From: Strigamia acuminata
Taxonomy: Eukaryota > Arthropoda > Chilopoda > Geophilomorpha > Linotaeniidae
Length of the DNA: 64,000 bases
Assembly: GCA_949358305.1 (NCBI GenBank)
Contig: OX442317.1
Location: 3,786,186 to 3,850,185 of the forward strand
Direction of reading: 5' to 3'
Both the position numbers and the translations under genes were made by a program. The notes beneath the pieces are model-generated. The model saw only the letters and a program-made list of their open reading frames with translations. It had not been told where the DNA came from and did not search any database. Each line of letters starts with the position of its first letter. Position 1 is the stretch's first letter. Shown one piece after another: positions 29,301 through 38,747 of the stretch.

Positions 29301-30484
29301 CCAATAATACGGTAGTATACTAAACAAATCCATCCTTTTTCACCTGGATTCCTTTCAACCAGGACTATTTTCGACCAGGATTCCTTTCGCCAAGAATTCC
29401 TTTTAGATTAGACTGTGGCAGACTTATTCTGCCACTAGGCGATTCTGCTAGGCTTTTCTGTCATGTCTATAGTTCTATACACACACAAAAGTCTGTGGGC
29501 ATGCACTTCTGTCAGCAGATGAGCTTTTACGAGCATTAAGCTGTTCAAACATCGATATTAGTCAAGTGGTAACCAAGCGTTTAAGCGAAACAATAAAAAA
29601 GAAGAGATAGTTGTAGAGAGAAGAGAAAGAAAGACGAAAGACAATTCATGCACACACTTTCAAATACTTACACCAGACACAAGCTGGTCTGCACTACTGA
29701 CCCTGGCCACTTTGTTCTTGTAGAGATGTTTCTTGACGAGCGACTCCACTTTGAAGTTCCACTTCATGAAGAGCACGTAACTAGTATAGATGAGCAGCAG
29801 GATTAAGGCCTCGTACCAATAGATCTTGCTGTCGAGGAAGCACAAAATCAGCACGATCAAACTGAGGCTGTAAAAAGACACGTCTCGAAAAAGGGGCCAC
29901 CAAGTCAACTGCAAAACTCCGTGGCTGAACAGCGAACACATGCCGATCACGAACAAAATGTTGAACACGGCCGAGCCGACGATAGTGCCCACCCCCACAT
30001 TGTCAAAAGACACAAACACCCCGATCACCGAGGTGAACAGTTCCGGAGCGCTGCCTCCGGCCGCCATAAAAGTCGCACCGGCAACGTCTTCCGCTATCGC
30101 CAGCCGCTCGATGATCACGTCCAGCGAGGGCACGAAAAATTCGTCGCACACGATGGCCAGCGCCACAAACATGTACACCAGCCCGAGCACGTGCAGTGCC
30201 ACGGCGCCCCTCTGCCGCTGCTCCTGCGTGAAGATGTCGGCGGGGAACAACTGGTCCTGCTTCTCCGTTTCGTTCTTCTTCACCTCCCCGTTCCTCTCGC
30301 CGCTCTCCTCGGTCGCCGCCGACCGCACGTGCCGGTGGACGGGCACCTGTAGCGGCGACGACAGCCACCCATTGCGGGCCATCGGCGTGAACGCGGCCAG
30401 GTAGCCCAGCACGACGACGGCCGTCATTCCCAGCAAACGAGGGCCTCGCCAGCGACGGCCCAAGTGTTTGCGCAGGTAAGTCAT
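11115..30484 (-). CDS. Potassium-dependent sodium/calcium exchanger (NCKX, SLC24 family)
   Basis: Seven coding exons: 29672-30484, 16606-16705, 12019-12467, 11822-11959, 11644-11763, 11437-11573 and 11115-11358. They total 2001 nt (666 residues) with every phase matching. The first exon holds an N-terminal hydrophobic helix, an extracellular loop and the alpha-1 repeat ([20 protein letters not shown]). The cytoplasmic loop starts with [20 protein letters not shown] and [20 protein letters not shown], both matching insect and vertebrate NCKX loops, then becomes acidic ([10 protein letters not shown]). The alpha-2 repeat contains [19 protein letters not shown]; its Asp is the NCKX hallmark tied to K+ dependence. 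The C-terminus is [20 protein letters not shown]. It is a plasma-membrane antiporter exporting Ca2+ and K+ against Na+. An in-frame TAG lies just upstream of the start. The introns at 12468-16605 and 16706-29671 are packed with repeats. Confidence 0.95.
12786..13446. mobile_element. GCCGCGGC-family inverted-repeat element, split by a minisatellite
   Basis: The left end (tattttaccgattaagag, then ccctcg) matches the left terminus of the complete copy at 50746. The right end (gagccgcggctcagagtaaaatatgg) matches its right terminus. Between them sits the 12894-13390 minisatellite. Reading the two halves as one element is inference. Intron of NCKX. Confidence 0.5.
12894..13390. repeat. 19-21 bp minisatellite in an NCKX intron
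   Basis: About 24 units. The left part is aagtgaaattttaatcaaa (19 bp), drifting to ggaaaaaagtgaaatttcaat (21 bp) and to aaggtgacatttcaatgga. The 21-bp units keep one frame open on the minus strand (FSIEISL repeats), which is not a gene. Confidence 0.93.
13788..14413. mobile_element. pogo/Tigger-like non-autonomous element interrupted by a second MITE
   Basis: The left end tagtcaaacctcgttata and the right end tataacgaggctcgacta are imperfect inverted repeats of the type seen in pogo-like Tc1/mariner relatives (TA targets). The insert at 13901-14394 is a different MITE. No transposase frame is visible. Confidence 0.6.
13901..14394. mobile_element. TAGAGAG-family MITE, copy A (494 bp)
   Basis: Terminal inverted repeats of about 31 bp: TAGAGAGTTTGCGGGATGCA then tttttccctta at the left, the reverse complement at the right. 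The interior (gcgcagccaatcagaattga, ttaggcccaaaaccatactt) is nearly identical to copies at 23752, 25194 and 51048. Termini beginning and ending in TA fit a Tc1/mariner-type MITE. No coding capacity. Confidence 0.9.
18237..18967. mobile_element. AGGYGCATTC-terminus MITE, 731 bp
   Basis: The termini aggcgcattcgaaaagt and acttttcgaatgcgcct are inverted. They are flanked by a 3-bp duplication AGT (18234-18236 and 18968-18970). The interior holds near-tandem gcggccgacgttcggccga units (about 18500-18660) and palindromes such as acgagtgtaaacgtgtttacactcgt. NCKX intron. A 3-bp target would fit PIF/Harbinger-type elements, but the superfamily is not established. Confidence 0.8.
19027..19609. mobile_element. 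AGGYGCATTC-terminus MITE, 583 bp
   Basis: The termini aggtgcattccaaaac and gttttggaatgcacct are inverted. They are flanked by ACT at 19024-19026 and 19610-19612. The terminal pattern matches the element ending 59 bp to the left (AGG, C or T, GCATTC), but the interiors differ. Interior motifs repeat cgttttaggc and ggctgaaacg. No transposase. Confidence 0.8.
19750..20230. other. GC-rich island of unknown identity in the NCKX intron
   Basis: Clearly GC-richer than the surrounding intron. It contains the palindromic gcgtgtcacatgacacgc (about 19830-19850). Several overlapping frames stay open by chance of composition. The longest on plus (19870-20184) ends [18 protein letters not shown] and matches nothing I recognise. 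It could be a decayed retroelement or a horizontally or recently inserted piece. Confidence 0.4.
22565..22918. mobile_element. MITE with GTTCGCACC termini, about 350 bp
   Basis: The left gttcgcaccagaaagtttgg, continuing gctagcccaaagtttaaatctagttc, is mirrored at the right end by gaactagatttaaactttgg, then gctagcccaaacattctggtgcgaac. Arms are about 45 bp. The interior line aatagacaatcaactgacc recurs at about 13683, so a relative may exist there. Confidence 0.85.
23540..23640 (+). repeat. tRNA-derived SINE-like fragment
   Basis: The segment ttggttaatgcacctgacc resembles a tRNA D-arm with A-box. About 35 bp later ggttcagctcccc resembles a B-box (GGTTCGANTCC). The spacing is tRNA-like but there is no convincing acceptor stem, so it is better read as a SINE head than as a tRNA gene. 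Confidence 0.4.
23752..24230. mobile_element. TAGAGAG-family MITE, copy B (479 bp)
   Basis: Same family and orientation as the 13901 copy. The left end is tagaaagtttgcgggatgca (one change), the right end gcatcccgcaaactctcta. About 15 bp around tagttggctgaaat are shortened. The left flank is rich in atataacga, like the pogo-type host of copy A. Confidence 0.9.
25194..25687. mobile_element. TAGAGAG-family MITE, copy C (494 bp, inverted)
   Basis: Full-length member in the opposite orientation to copies A, B and D. Both termini are intact (TAGAGAGTTTGCGGG and CCCGCAAACTCTCTA). NCKX intron. Confidence 0.9.
27322..27384 (-). repeat. tRNA-like fragment (tRNA pseudogene or SINE head)
   Basis: On the minus strand ggctagctcagaggtcgg matches a tRNA A-box, and about 18 nt later gttcgaagtcctgcgc resembles a B-box. 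The spacing is too short for a tRNA and the anticodon arm is missing. Confidence 0.35.
27578..27737. mobile_element. hAT-type MITE, 160 bp, with 8-bp target duplication
   Basis: The termini cagggccgtctttacac and ggtaaaggtgggcctg are imperfect inverted repeats. They are flanked by an exact 8-bp duplication ACAACAAC (27570-27577 and 27738-27745). CAGGG-type ends and 8-bp duplications are the hAT signature. NCKX intron. Confidence 0.85.
29216..29290. mobile_element. Very short hAT-type MITE, 75 bp, with 8-bp target duplication
   Basis: The termini cagggctggactg and ggacaggccagcactg are imperfect inverted repeats. The exact 8-bp duplication CCTCCAAA flanks them (29208-29215 and 29291-29298). It is among the shortest transposon relics in the window. 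Confidence 0.8.
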
Positions 30485-30634
30485 TTCTACCTACTGCCAA
30501 TAGTCCTCGTGCCTGCCGCACCCGATGGCTCCACAACTGCTGCTACTTCTGCTTCCCCGTGATCCGACTGCGTCTGCAATGCCCACATTGGCCACATCCA
30601 TCGCGGCACCGACATCCGATTCAAATCACGACTC
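30485..30634 (-). other. NCKX 5' UTR exon portion
   Basis: Upstream of the ATG the minus strand carries an in-frame TAG. The sequence stays GC-balanced up to a splice acceptor (attttcag, exon starting GAGTCG at 30634). This implies at least one upstream non-coding exon. Confidence 0.55.
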
Positions 30635-33600
30635 CTGAAAATACACACACAAAACAACATTGATAAATGGTCTTTTACAAGCTCCGTTTATTGAAAATAT
30701 CGACTCTTTCGTGTCTTTTCACGAGCCCATTTAAATTCCTTCGTCCATTCGCAGCACCAAAACCAATTCACACTGTCACTCAAGCTTTTAATCTAGAAAA
30801 CAAAGCTTCTACATTTATTGTTGGTCACACAATATTCGAACGTATAACTTTCCTTCTCCAGGTACGAATAAAAACAATATTTCCACCCAAACAAAATAAC
30901 TTTTTTCAACTATTTCCAGCCTTCTAAAACTAAAAAAAAAAATATCCACCGCGATTAACATGAAAATGCTCCTATTTTCCAATGCACCCACTGCTCCAAA
31001 GTGGCCATAAACATGGCGCAGGTCGCTAAACCAAAGCCCCAAACCATAAACCTAAAAAATGGAACCCGTCTCTTCAATTACAACTATTCTTGCACATCAC
31101 CTACGCCATAAATGCAATAAAAAAAATTTCTCAAAAAAAAAAATTTGATCCTGTTCTTTCGCAACATTATTCCTCATCTATTTCACACTCGGTGCATTAC
31201 CTCGGCTAAGTGCACCGCTTTTATGAATCCTTCAACACCTATAAACGCCGACATTATACCTTCATTACACCTCTTTCAATCCCTCTGACCACACGTTCGA
31301 ATGTAAACACAATTGCATTCGCCCGAGTCAAAAATAGCACTCGTTTTAATTCAAATTTTTAAATTTAAAAAAAAATCCATAAAACGATCGAGCAAACTGA
31401 GATGTTTGCTTCGCAAAATAACACTGAATGCAGCGTGACAAACAAGCCGCGAATAGGGCAAAATAAAATCAAAGTCACGCAACAATTCTCATCTTTTCGT
31501 GTTGACGTAACACTGAAAGAAAAAAAGAAAATCAAAAGAAATGTGAAATTTCAAAATGTATCCCTTTAATCGACTGTCGCCAACTCTTATATTTAATTCC
31601 TCTAATGGGAAATCGATATTTGCGCTACATTTTAATACCATCGCAATAAACCTCGCGATTAATGCGAATTTTGGTCCGAAAAATCGAAGATGGTATTTTA
31701 AAACTCGTAAAATGGCTTCCTTTTGTGCCTAATATCAGTTTAACGTCGTCGCCGTACGCGTTATGGCAACTTGATTCGCATCGATCAGACTGCGACACTC
31801 GTTTTGATAACATTGACTTCGCACTCTTTTGTCTTTACACATTAAAATCCTAAAAAATAAAAATTTAAAAAATTAAAAAAAAATTATAAATAAAAAAAAA
31901 AAAAATAAAAAAAATCCGAAATGTCACTCAAACTCACAAATTCCTACTTTGTTTTTAAAAAGAAAAATAGAAATAGAAATAGAAATAGAAATCCCACGTA
32001 ATCGCATCTAGAGTAACAGCTGTACATTAACACACCACTATTTCCATCACACCCAAGCACCACTTAAAAAAAGCACCCGCTGAGTAACTTCCCTGCGCAA
32101 CATCAATAAATAAACCGCAATCGCCACTACAACGACTTCAACATTTCTTTTCGTTAGCGTGTGTCCCGCGCCCTTGTTTGTTTCCAGTTTCAACTCGTGC
32201 AAAATTCATGCAAAATCTCGCGCAGCAAAACCCTTCTTAATAGTTTATCTGTCTCGCAGCCATAAACATTGATTTCTCTGGATGCGAACAAACAAAACCC
32301 TTTAAAGCCTCAACTAAATCACATTTAGCGCATTAATATTCAATAAATGGCGCTGAAAACACCTAAAACACGCTTTTCCACGCCATTTCTACGGCGAGGA
32401 TGGCGAGCAATGATAATGAGCCTCTCTGGGGGTCCACGAGATAATATTTGAAAAAATTTGCGTCATTTAATACAAATTAAATTTTGCTATACGTTTACAG
32501 ACTACGCTTTGAGTGTACGTCGGACAAGCCATAAATAATATCATTTATTTGTCGATGTTATACAATTGCATTGTTCAATTTCATCCAGGGCTCGAAATGT
32601 ACAGACGCAAACCGGAACGCTGTTTTTCCGCTACTCGTGAAATTATGAAAAACGTTCTTCCGGTTCGTGATAATTTTTTTTTCTTCTTTTTCTAAATTTT
32701 GAGGCACGGCGTTCCGGTTCGTCAAATTTTCCATTTCGAGCCCTGTCTGCTTCAGAATGTTCCATTTATTTACCTGCCAAAAAATAAATAAAATTTAAGA
32801 TCAACAACATCATATTCAAAATAAAAAAATAAAAAAGGAATATTCAATGAAGAAATCCTATTTTTTTTTCCTTTTATATTTTATCATTTGCAGCAGATGT
32901 ATACACCATGCCCATCTTTTTCGACCGGAAATACAATTGATTCGAATCGATTGCCAAGTATCTAATCTATCAATTTTAAAGTTAACCCTCCCATCGATTC
33001 CCTCCGAATTTTCCATACAAATTTCACCAGATTTCATCCACGATTCCAATACTCTACCTTCGATATAATAGATAGATCTCGCAACCCCACGCGCGATTCA
33101 CGCACCGAACAAAACAAAAATGGACGTCATCATCCACAAAACAAAATTGATTACCATTACGAAAGACACAAAAAAACAAAAAACAAACCATAAATTAGCC
33201 CGAATAAATACCATCTCGACGACAAATTGATTTCAATCGTGCGATACACGACTCGAGTGTGGTCACACGTTTGCACGTGTATTTACCCGAGCCATTTATC
33301 CGTCAATGTCGAATCTCCAAAGATTTCAATTTTTACATTTCCCCAACTCACATTTCCATTCATTTCCCACGCATATCAACCCCGACGAGCCCGCGCATCA
33401 ATCACACCGTAGCATACCCGAAAGAAAAATAAATTATCAAACCTATATCGATTGCAAGTTGCAGGAATTTGCTCATTAATCGAGTAGAGTGCATAAAAGA
33501 CAATCACGCAACGAGCACTTCCCGAGCCTCACTCGCTCGCTGCCATATAAACAATCTCTACGTCGCTCCACGAATAAATTACCCCAATTAAATATCCCAA

Positions 33601-34197
33601 TTACACTTTTTCGACCGTCACGACCTTGTTTTTCACACACGGTATTTTTTTCCCCGTCTTATAAATGCAAATCAAAAAGTACCGTCAAGAAGTAAATGGC
33701 GACGATGACGATCGCGAATCGTCATCGAGACCGAACAGACACCGAGAGCGAATTCCAACCGGTTAACAAGGGACAAGTTAACATTATGGGTTTGGGCTTA
33801 TCAGAATGTTGGATATCGCTGTGTAAACTTACCTTTGGTAGTGATGAACGAACAACCATTGGATTCGACGTCGAACCTCGCCACCATCTCTCTTTGCAGC
33901 ACTTTCATTCCTTTGCGCCGCGGTCGATCAATAATCAATGTGGCGCGGTTTTTTTTTGTTTTTCATTTTGCCGCTAGAGTACGCCATTAATTGATGCGTC
34001 AGTTTCGACTTCGTTTGTGGCAGCCATTTTGATTCCTTTGTTCGTTGTAGTGAATACAAGACTAGAAATATTCAATTTTTAATTTGTTTTATTTAGATAT
34101 ATTGCTGTTTTCTTATTTTGTGACACAGTGACTAAATAATAATAAAAAAAAGGATATATATACATGAAACAATGTAAAAAAAAAAAAAGACAAGAAA
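30635..34197. other. Gene-free region: probable NCKX 5' intron and upstream sequence
   Basis: AT-rich with no recognisable coding exon. A strong minus-strand donor (accaaag/gtaagt at 33833) next to GC-richer sequence (33834-34010) is a candidate first non-coding NCKX exon; that link is inference. The 32586-32745 MITE lies here. 34140-34190 is an A-rich tail just beyond the end of the importin-beta gene. Confidence 0.4.
32586..32745. mobile_element. hAT-type MITE, 160 bp
   Basis: The termini cagggctcgaaatg and catttcgagccctg are perfect 14-bp inverted repeats. Internal ggaacgc and gcgttcc segments extend the hairpin. The 8-bp flanks (atttcatc and tctgcttc) agree at only half the positions, so the target duplication has decayed or the site was rearranged. 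Confidence 0.8.
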
Positions 34198-37100
34198 TTA
34201 ACTGATTACTGATAAACAATTGGGAGTTTTCAATGTTTGGACTAATTTTGAGACAAGACCACTCAGTTTTTTCGACCTTAAATTTTTGGAGTTGTTAGCA
34301 CAAGACAACAAATGATATATAGCTTGTGTGTCCACCTGTGGTAGCACAATTTGAGCAAAATGATCGCATAGATTACTGAAATTCAAAATTAAAACAACTA
34401 AAACATCTGAATCTTAGCAGCTGCATTATACCTTACCTTAATATTTCCATACACGTAGCATCATACATAGATAAATAACTCCGAGTTTCAGCAAGATGAA
34501 TAATAACATTGACCATAGTCGTTAAGCACGGTTTGAACAGATGTTTTAAATCTAAAAATATACACAATAAACATCTCTAACTATTTCAATCTTTTTAATC
34601 TTACTTTGTGTTGTTTTCTTATCGCTTTTCATACTCTGGATAATACCCACATAAGTTCTTAAAAAGTGTTTATGCATTTCGCACAAATTGTATCCTCTCT
34701 CGTAGTAGATCTGGGCAATTAAAACGCTTCAAAAAACATGAAAAACATCAAACGAATTACAAACCGTTTCCATGTGCACTTCATCCAATTTCATCTGAAT
34801 TTTTATAACTGTTTTTAACACCGGTCGCAAAAACTTCCTAAACTGAGGACCGCACTCTTGAGCCAAGATCCCGACTGCTGTCAGGGTCACCTGCATCAAG
34901 CTTCGGTCTGTCTCTTCATTCTGACACATGTTTCGTTCTTATTCGTTATTTCACGTGAATAATTCCTCGAAAACTCACTTCTAAAATATTCAGCAGCAAC
35001 GGCACTACGTCATCACAACACGGATAGAATTTACAACCAACTGCTTGACACACTTCAGTTGTCAGATTGACAGCTGCCACCAACTAGAAACGAACACGTC
35101 GATCGATGTTTATATTAAACGACGGTGTTTTCGCGACTTTACTTACAGAATCTCTTCTGGGGCTCTTCAAATGAGCGACGAGACAAGGTCTAAACGGTGT
35201 CAAGTAATGGCTAAACACATGGCCCAACACTGTAATGGCGTTGGTATGTTTAAACAATAACAAATAGGAATTTTATTCGCAAACTTTTGACGAAGGTCGT
35301 GAGGGCCCACAACACTTTTTCCTCCAAACCGTCCATGTCGTAGCTTTTCGTGTTGACAATGTGGACCAACGTGTTCATGGCTCGAAAACAAACGGGACGA
35401 CAATCTTCTGGTCTCAATTTTTTTAAAAACAACTAATCAAATGTTAACAAATTATTTTTATATGCAATTTGTCAAAATTTGAATTTTACCTTTAAAGTGA
35501 TGCATAACACTGATATCAGATGATTGTATTTCGTGCACAACAATACGGATTCCAATTCCTGCTGCAGTTTGCTCAGTTTTTTCGCCACATCGTCCGCCGA
35601 TTTAAGAATAACAGGGTAACAATTCTACAATTGTTTATAAATTAAATTAAATCCTTTAATTCTGCCACCAATTATATAACTAACCTTGGAATAAACCTCC
35701 AAAAAACAATCTAACGCTCGATGAGAGGCCAAACGCAAATCATTGTTAGCATCGGGCCTACAAGATGTAATAGAGAACAAACTTACACAATTACATTCCC
35801 AACTCATACCTGTTCATCGTGTTCAACAATTTGCCAAAAATCTGCGGTATCATTTCGTAAAAGTTCTGAATGTTTGTATCGTTAGTTCCCAAATCAAATG
35901 TTCTCACAGCGATTGAAAAACGCTCCAAAGCCTGTTACAAACCAAACGAATCCTTTAAACAGCAAATAAACAAAACGTTATTTGAATTACCTGACACACA
36001 TAGCCCGCAACCAGCGGTTTTTCACTCAAAGCTCTCATTAAAGCTTTGAGTAGAGCATTCAAATGCGGTTCAAACACTTTAATGTCCGCAACGTGATCGC
36101 AAACCTTTGCGATCACGTGTGCCGCTGCCGCCTTCACTTCGCAGCTGCAGTCGCTCAACATTTCAATCAACAATCGCAACGTTTCGTTGAGCAAAATTTG
36201 CAGATCTTCCATTTCATCAGTGACCAAAGAACCTATTAAATATTTCCCGTCATTTCTGTCGAACCAGCGTTAGTATTTCTTACTGAAAACTCGGATTGAA
36301 GCATTGCGGTACTGCCAATCTTCGTGATAAACGTTTTCTTCGACGAAGTTCGCCACGTACATGCGGACGAACGAATCGTCGTAGCACAACACGAGTGACG
36401 TAAGACAATGTACCAAAGTATCCCGCAAGTTATCCTCGTCTTTTTCACCGTAAACTTCCTAGACGAAGCGGTGGAAAACTGAGTTAAAACCGGAATGTGT
36501 CGACACAATAATAAATACCAACGTATTTCACGAGCATCTCGATGATGATGCCCAACACTTGTATCATTCGCGACTTGGAGAAGAACCGATGTTTTCGACT
36601 TTGACATTTATTTTCGTCCTCTACCTGTCATTAAAACATCAAAATGTACGATAAAAACTTAAATATCAAGATCCAACCTACAAAAATCGGTCTTTTAAAT
36701 AAACACGCTTCTAAGTAGCACACTTTTCTGCACAATTTAGTTCCGATTAGCGACACTTGGTAGTTGTGATACGTCATCGATTCCGTCATAATCTGTCAAC
36801 AGTTTCGTATTTTACTAACCACATTTTAAATTTTAACAACATTGTGCTGCTCACAGCAAATAATTCTTCGTCCAGTTGTTCTTGCATGCACTCGTAGAAA
36901 TCGGACAAAATGTATATCAAGCAATTAATGGCCGCCATCGTGATGGTTGTGTTTCCGGAACCGGCAGTTTCGCACATCAGGCGCAGAAAGTCTTGTTTCT
37001 GGCATTTACTTTTCATATTATGAGGAACGATCCAGCACAGTGCATGATTTAGTGCGTTCATAGCAGCCAATTTAATGTGTTTACTTAAATAAAATTAAAT

Positions 37101-38518
37101 AAAAACATTTTATTGGCACTAAATGCTCTTTTGTTTCTTTAAGTACCATTCGCTTTGTCTGAGACAAATAGAAATGCTCTTATAAATTTCAGCGGAGACT
37201 GTAACTGCTAAATCCCGTTCCTTACTCCAATCGCGCTTGAAAATAAAAAAAATAAAAGATTTGTTCAATTACTTTTATAAAATGCATACCGGGCTGAAGT
37301 TGGCAGAACATTCGATTCGTCCATCTAGGGAAAGGACGGAACCTATTGTTAAAATGTAAAACATGTCCCAAACGTAAAATACTCGGTTCCACAGCACCAT
37401 TCATGGTGCATAGGGTAAATCACACTCGTAGACACCGAATTTCCAAGTTTCAAATCGTTTCGACAAGCGGTTTTCAAGATATTGCCGTTTTTCGGCCAGC
37501 AGATTATTCAAAAAATGCTTAAATGTGTCACCGCTGAATAAATACTCGGTTCCACAGCACCATTCATGGTGCATAGGGTAAATAACACTCGTAGACACCG
37601 AATTTCCAAGTTTTAAATCGTTTCGACGAGCCGTTTTTGAGATATCGCCATTTTTCGGCCAGAAACTTAGAAATTCGGTGTCTACGAGTGTGATTTACCC
37701 TATGCACCATGAATGGTGCTGTGGAATCGAGTATTTTACGTTTGGGACATGTTTTACATTTTAACAATAGGTTCCGTCCTTCCCCTAGATGGACGAATCG
37801 AATGTTCTGCCAACTTCAGCCCGGTAAAATGCATACAAGATCACGACAAATGTATCCGATCGCATCCAATGCCGCAGCTTGCGACATATTATTGCATTTA
37901 GCACCCAGAGAGCCGCTTATAATAACTTTCATTAAATTATGCCATCTTGTTCCACCCACAGCAAACTCTGCACACGCAACTGCTGCCACACATTCGGCAA
38001 TGACGCTCGGTCTGGACGAGTCGTTCTCCATTGATTCTAATAACTGTCCGCAATACAAATGTTAGTTGCAATCGATACCATCAATTATGCAATCAGCTCA
38101 CGTTTTTTATTATGTATTGTCGTATGTATTCTTGCATCGATGACCATCTGTGCTGGGATTCGATACAGCGAAAATCAACTTGCGATATTAGCGCTTGTCG
38201 CAACATTTTCGCAGCTGCAATGCGGATTTGAACATCGTAGGTGACGCGGTGTACAACATCCGAAAGTGTTTTAACATAGTCTTGCTGTTCAAATTAAATA
38301 AAAATAAAATTTAATTAAATTTAACCACAAATCGACGTCTAAATAAATAAATAATTACAAAATTGGCTTGTAAATTGTTCTCTAAAAATTTTTGTCCGTT
38401 TTGCGACAGAACTGTGTCTAAAAATTAAACGAGGAATTGAGAAATCTGGAGTAATTCGCATCGTTTCACGCCACTTACCCGAAGAAAGACATTTTTCCAA
38501 AGCGTTTGTTATCTCCAT
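34198..38518 (-). CDS. Divergent importin subunit beta-1 paralogue, full length
   Basis: First exon 38479-38518 (40 nt, MEITNALEKCLSS), then DTVLSQNGQKFLENNLQANF and a chain of HEAT repeats. The blocks AECVAAVACAEFAVGGTRWH and ALDAIGYICRDL (exon ending 37837) match KPNB1 (SQCVAGIACAEIPVNQWP, LEAIGYICQDI). Later blocks are VYHEDWQYRNASI (about 36320), EVKAAAAHVIAKVCDHVADI (about 36100), and a C-terminal exon SNLCDHFAQIVLPQVDTQAI ending at 34198, aligning with the KPNB1 C-terminus. Importin-beta carries importin-alpha or cargo through nuclear pores and is released by RanGTP. The expected acidic loop before HEAT 8-9 (DDDDDW in KPNB1) reads GEKDEDNLRD here, so importin-alpha binding may be weak. 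Tandem with two paralogues on the same strand. A foldback element sits in the intron 37236-37836. Confidence 0.85.
37289..37824. mobile_element. Foldback (long inverted repeat) element, 536 bp, with 11-bp target duplication
   Basis: Arms of about 157 bp: 37289-37446 (starts ccgggctgaagttggcagaa) and 37669-37824 (its reverse complement with about three changes). They enclose a centre with an internal direct duplication of about 110 bp (37382-37490 and 37546-37660). The exact 11-bp duplication TAAAATGCATA flanks it (37278-37288 and 37825-37835). Long arms and a 9-11 bp duplication resemble Mutator-like or foldback elements. No transposase. Confidence 0.9.
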
Positions 38519-38747
38519 TATTACTGTGTTATTTTATGAAAGAGTCTTAAGAAAACTCTACAAATCTTCACTACAAATTTAGTATGGTTAGTCTTAATTA
38601 GAAACGTGCCGTCACATTGTTATCACTTCTCTAAACAATGCAACAATGAGTAGAATTCAATTCAAAACACAAGAAACGTTTGCGTTTTATTACTAAAAAT
38701 GAAATCTCTCAACTATAAACACATTCAAACATTTGACAGGACGTAAA

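Noticed and set aside
37222-37901. Frames inside the importin intron with MNGAVE...FRPFPRW-like peptides on both strands
   Set aside because: They come from the inverted arms of the foldback element and its internal duplication, not from a gene.
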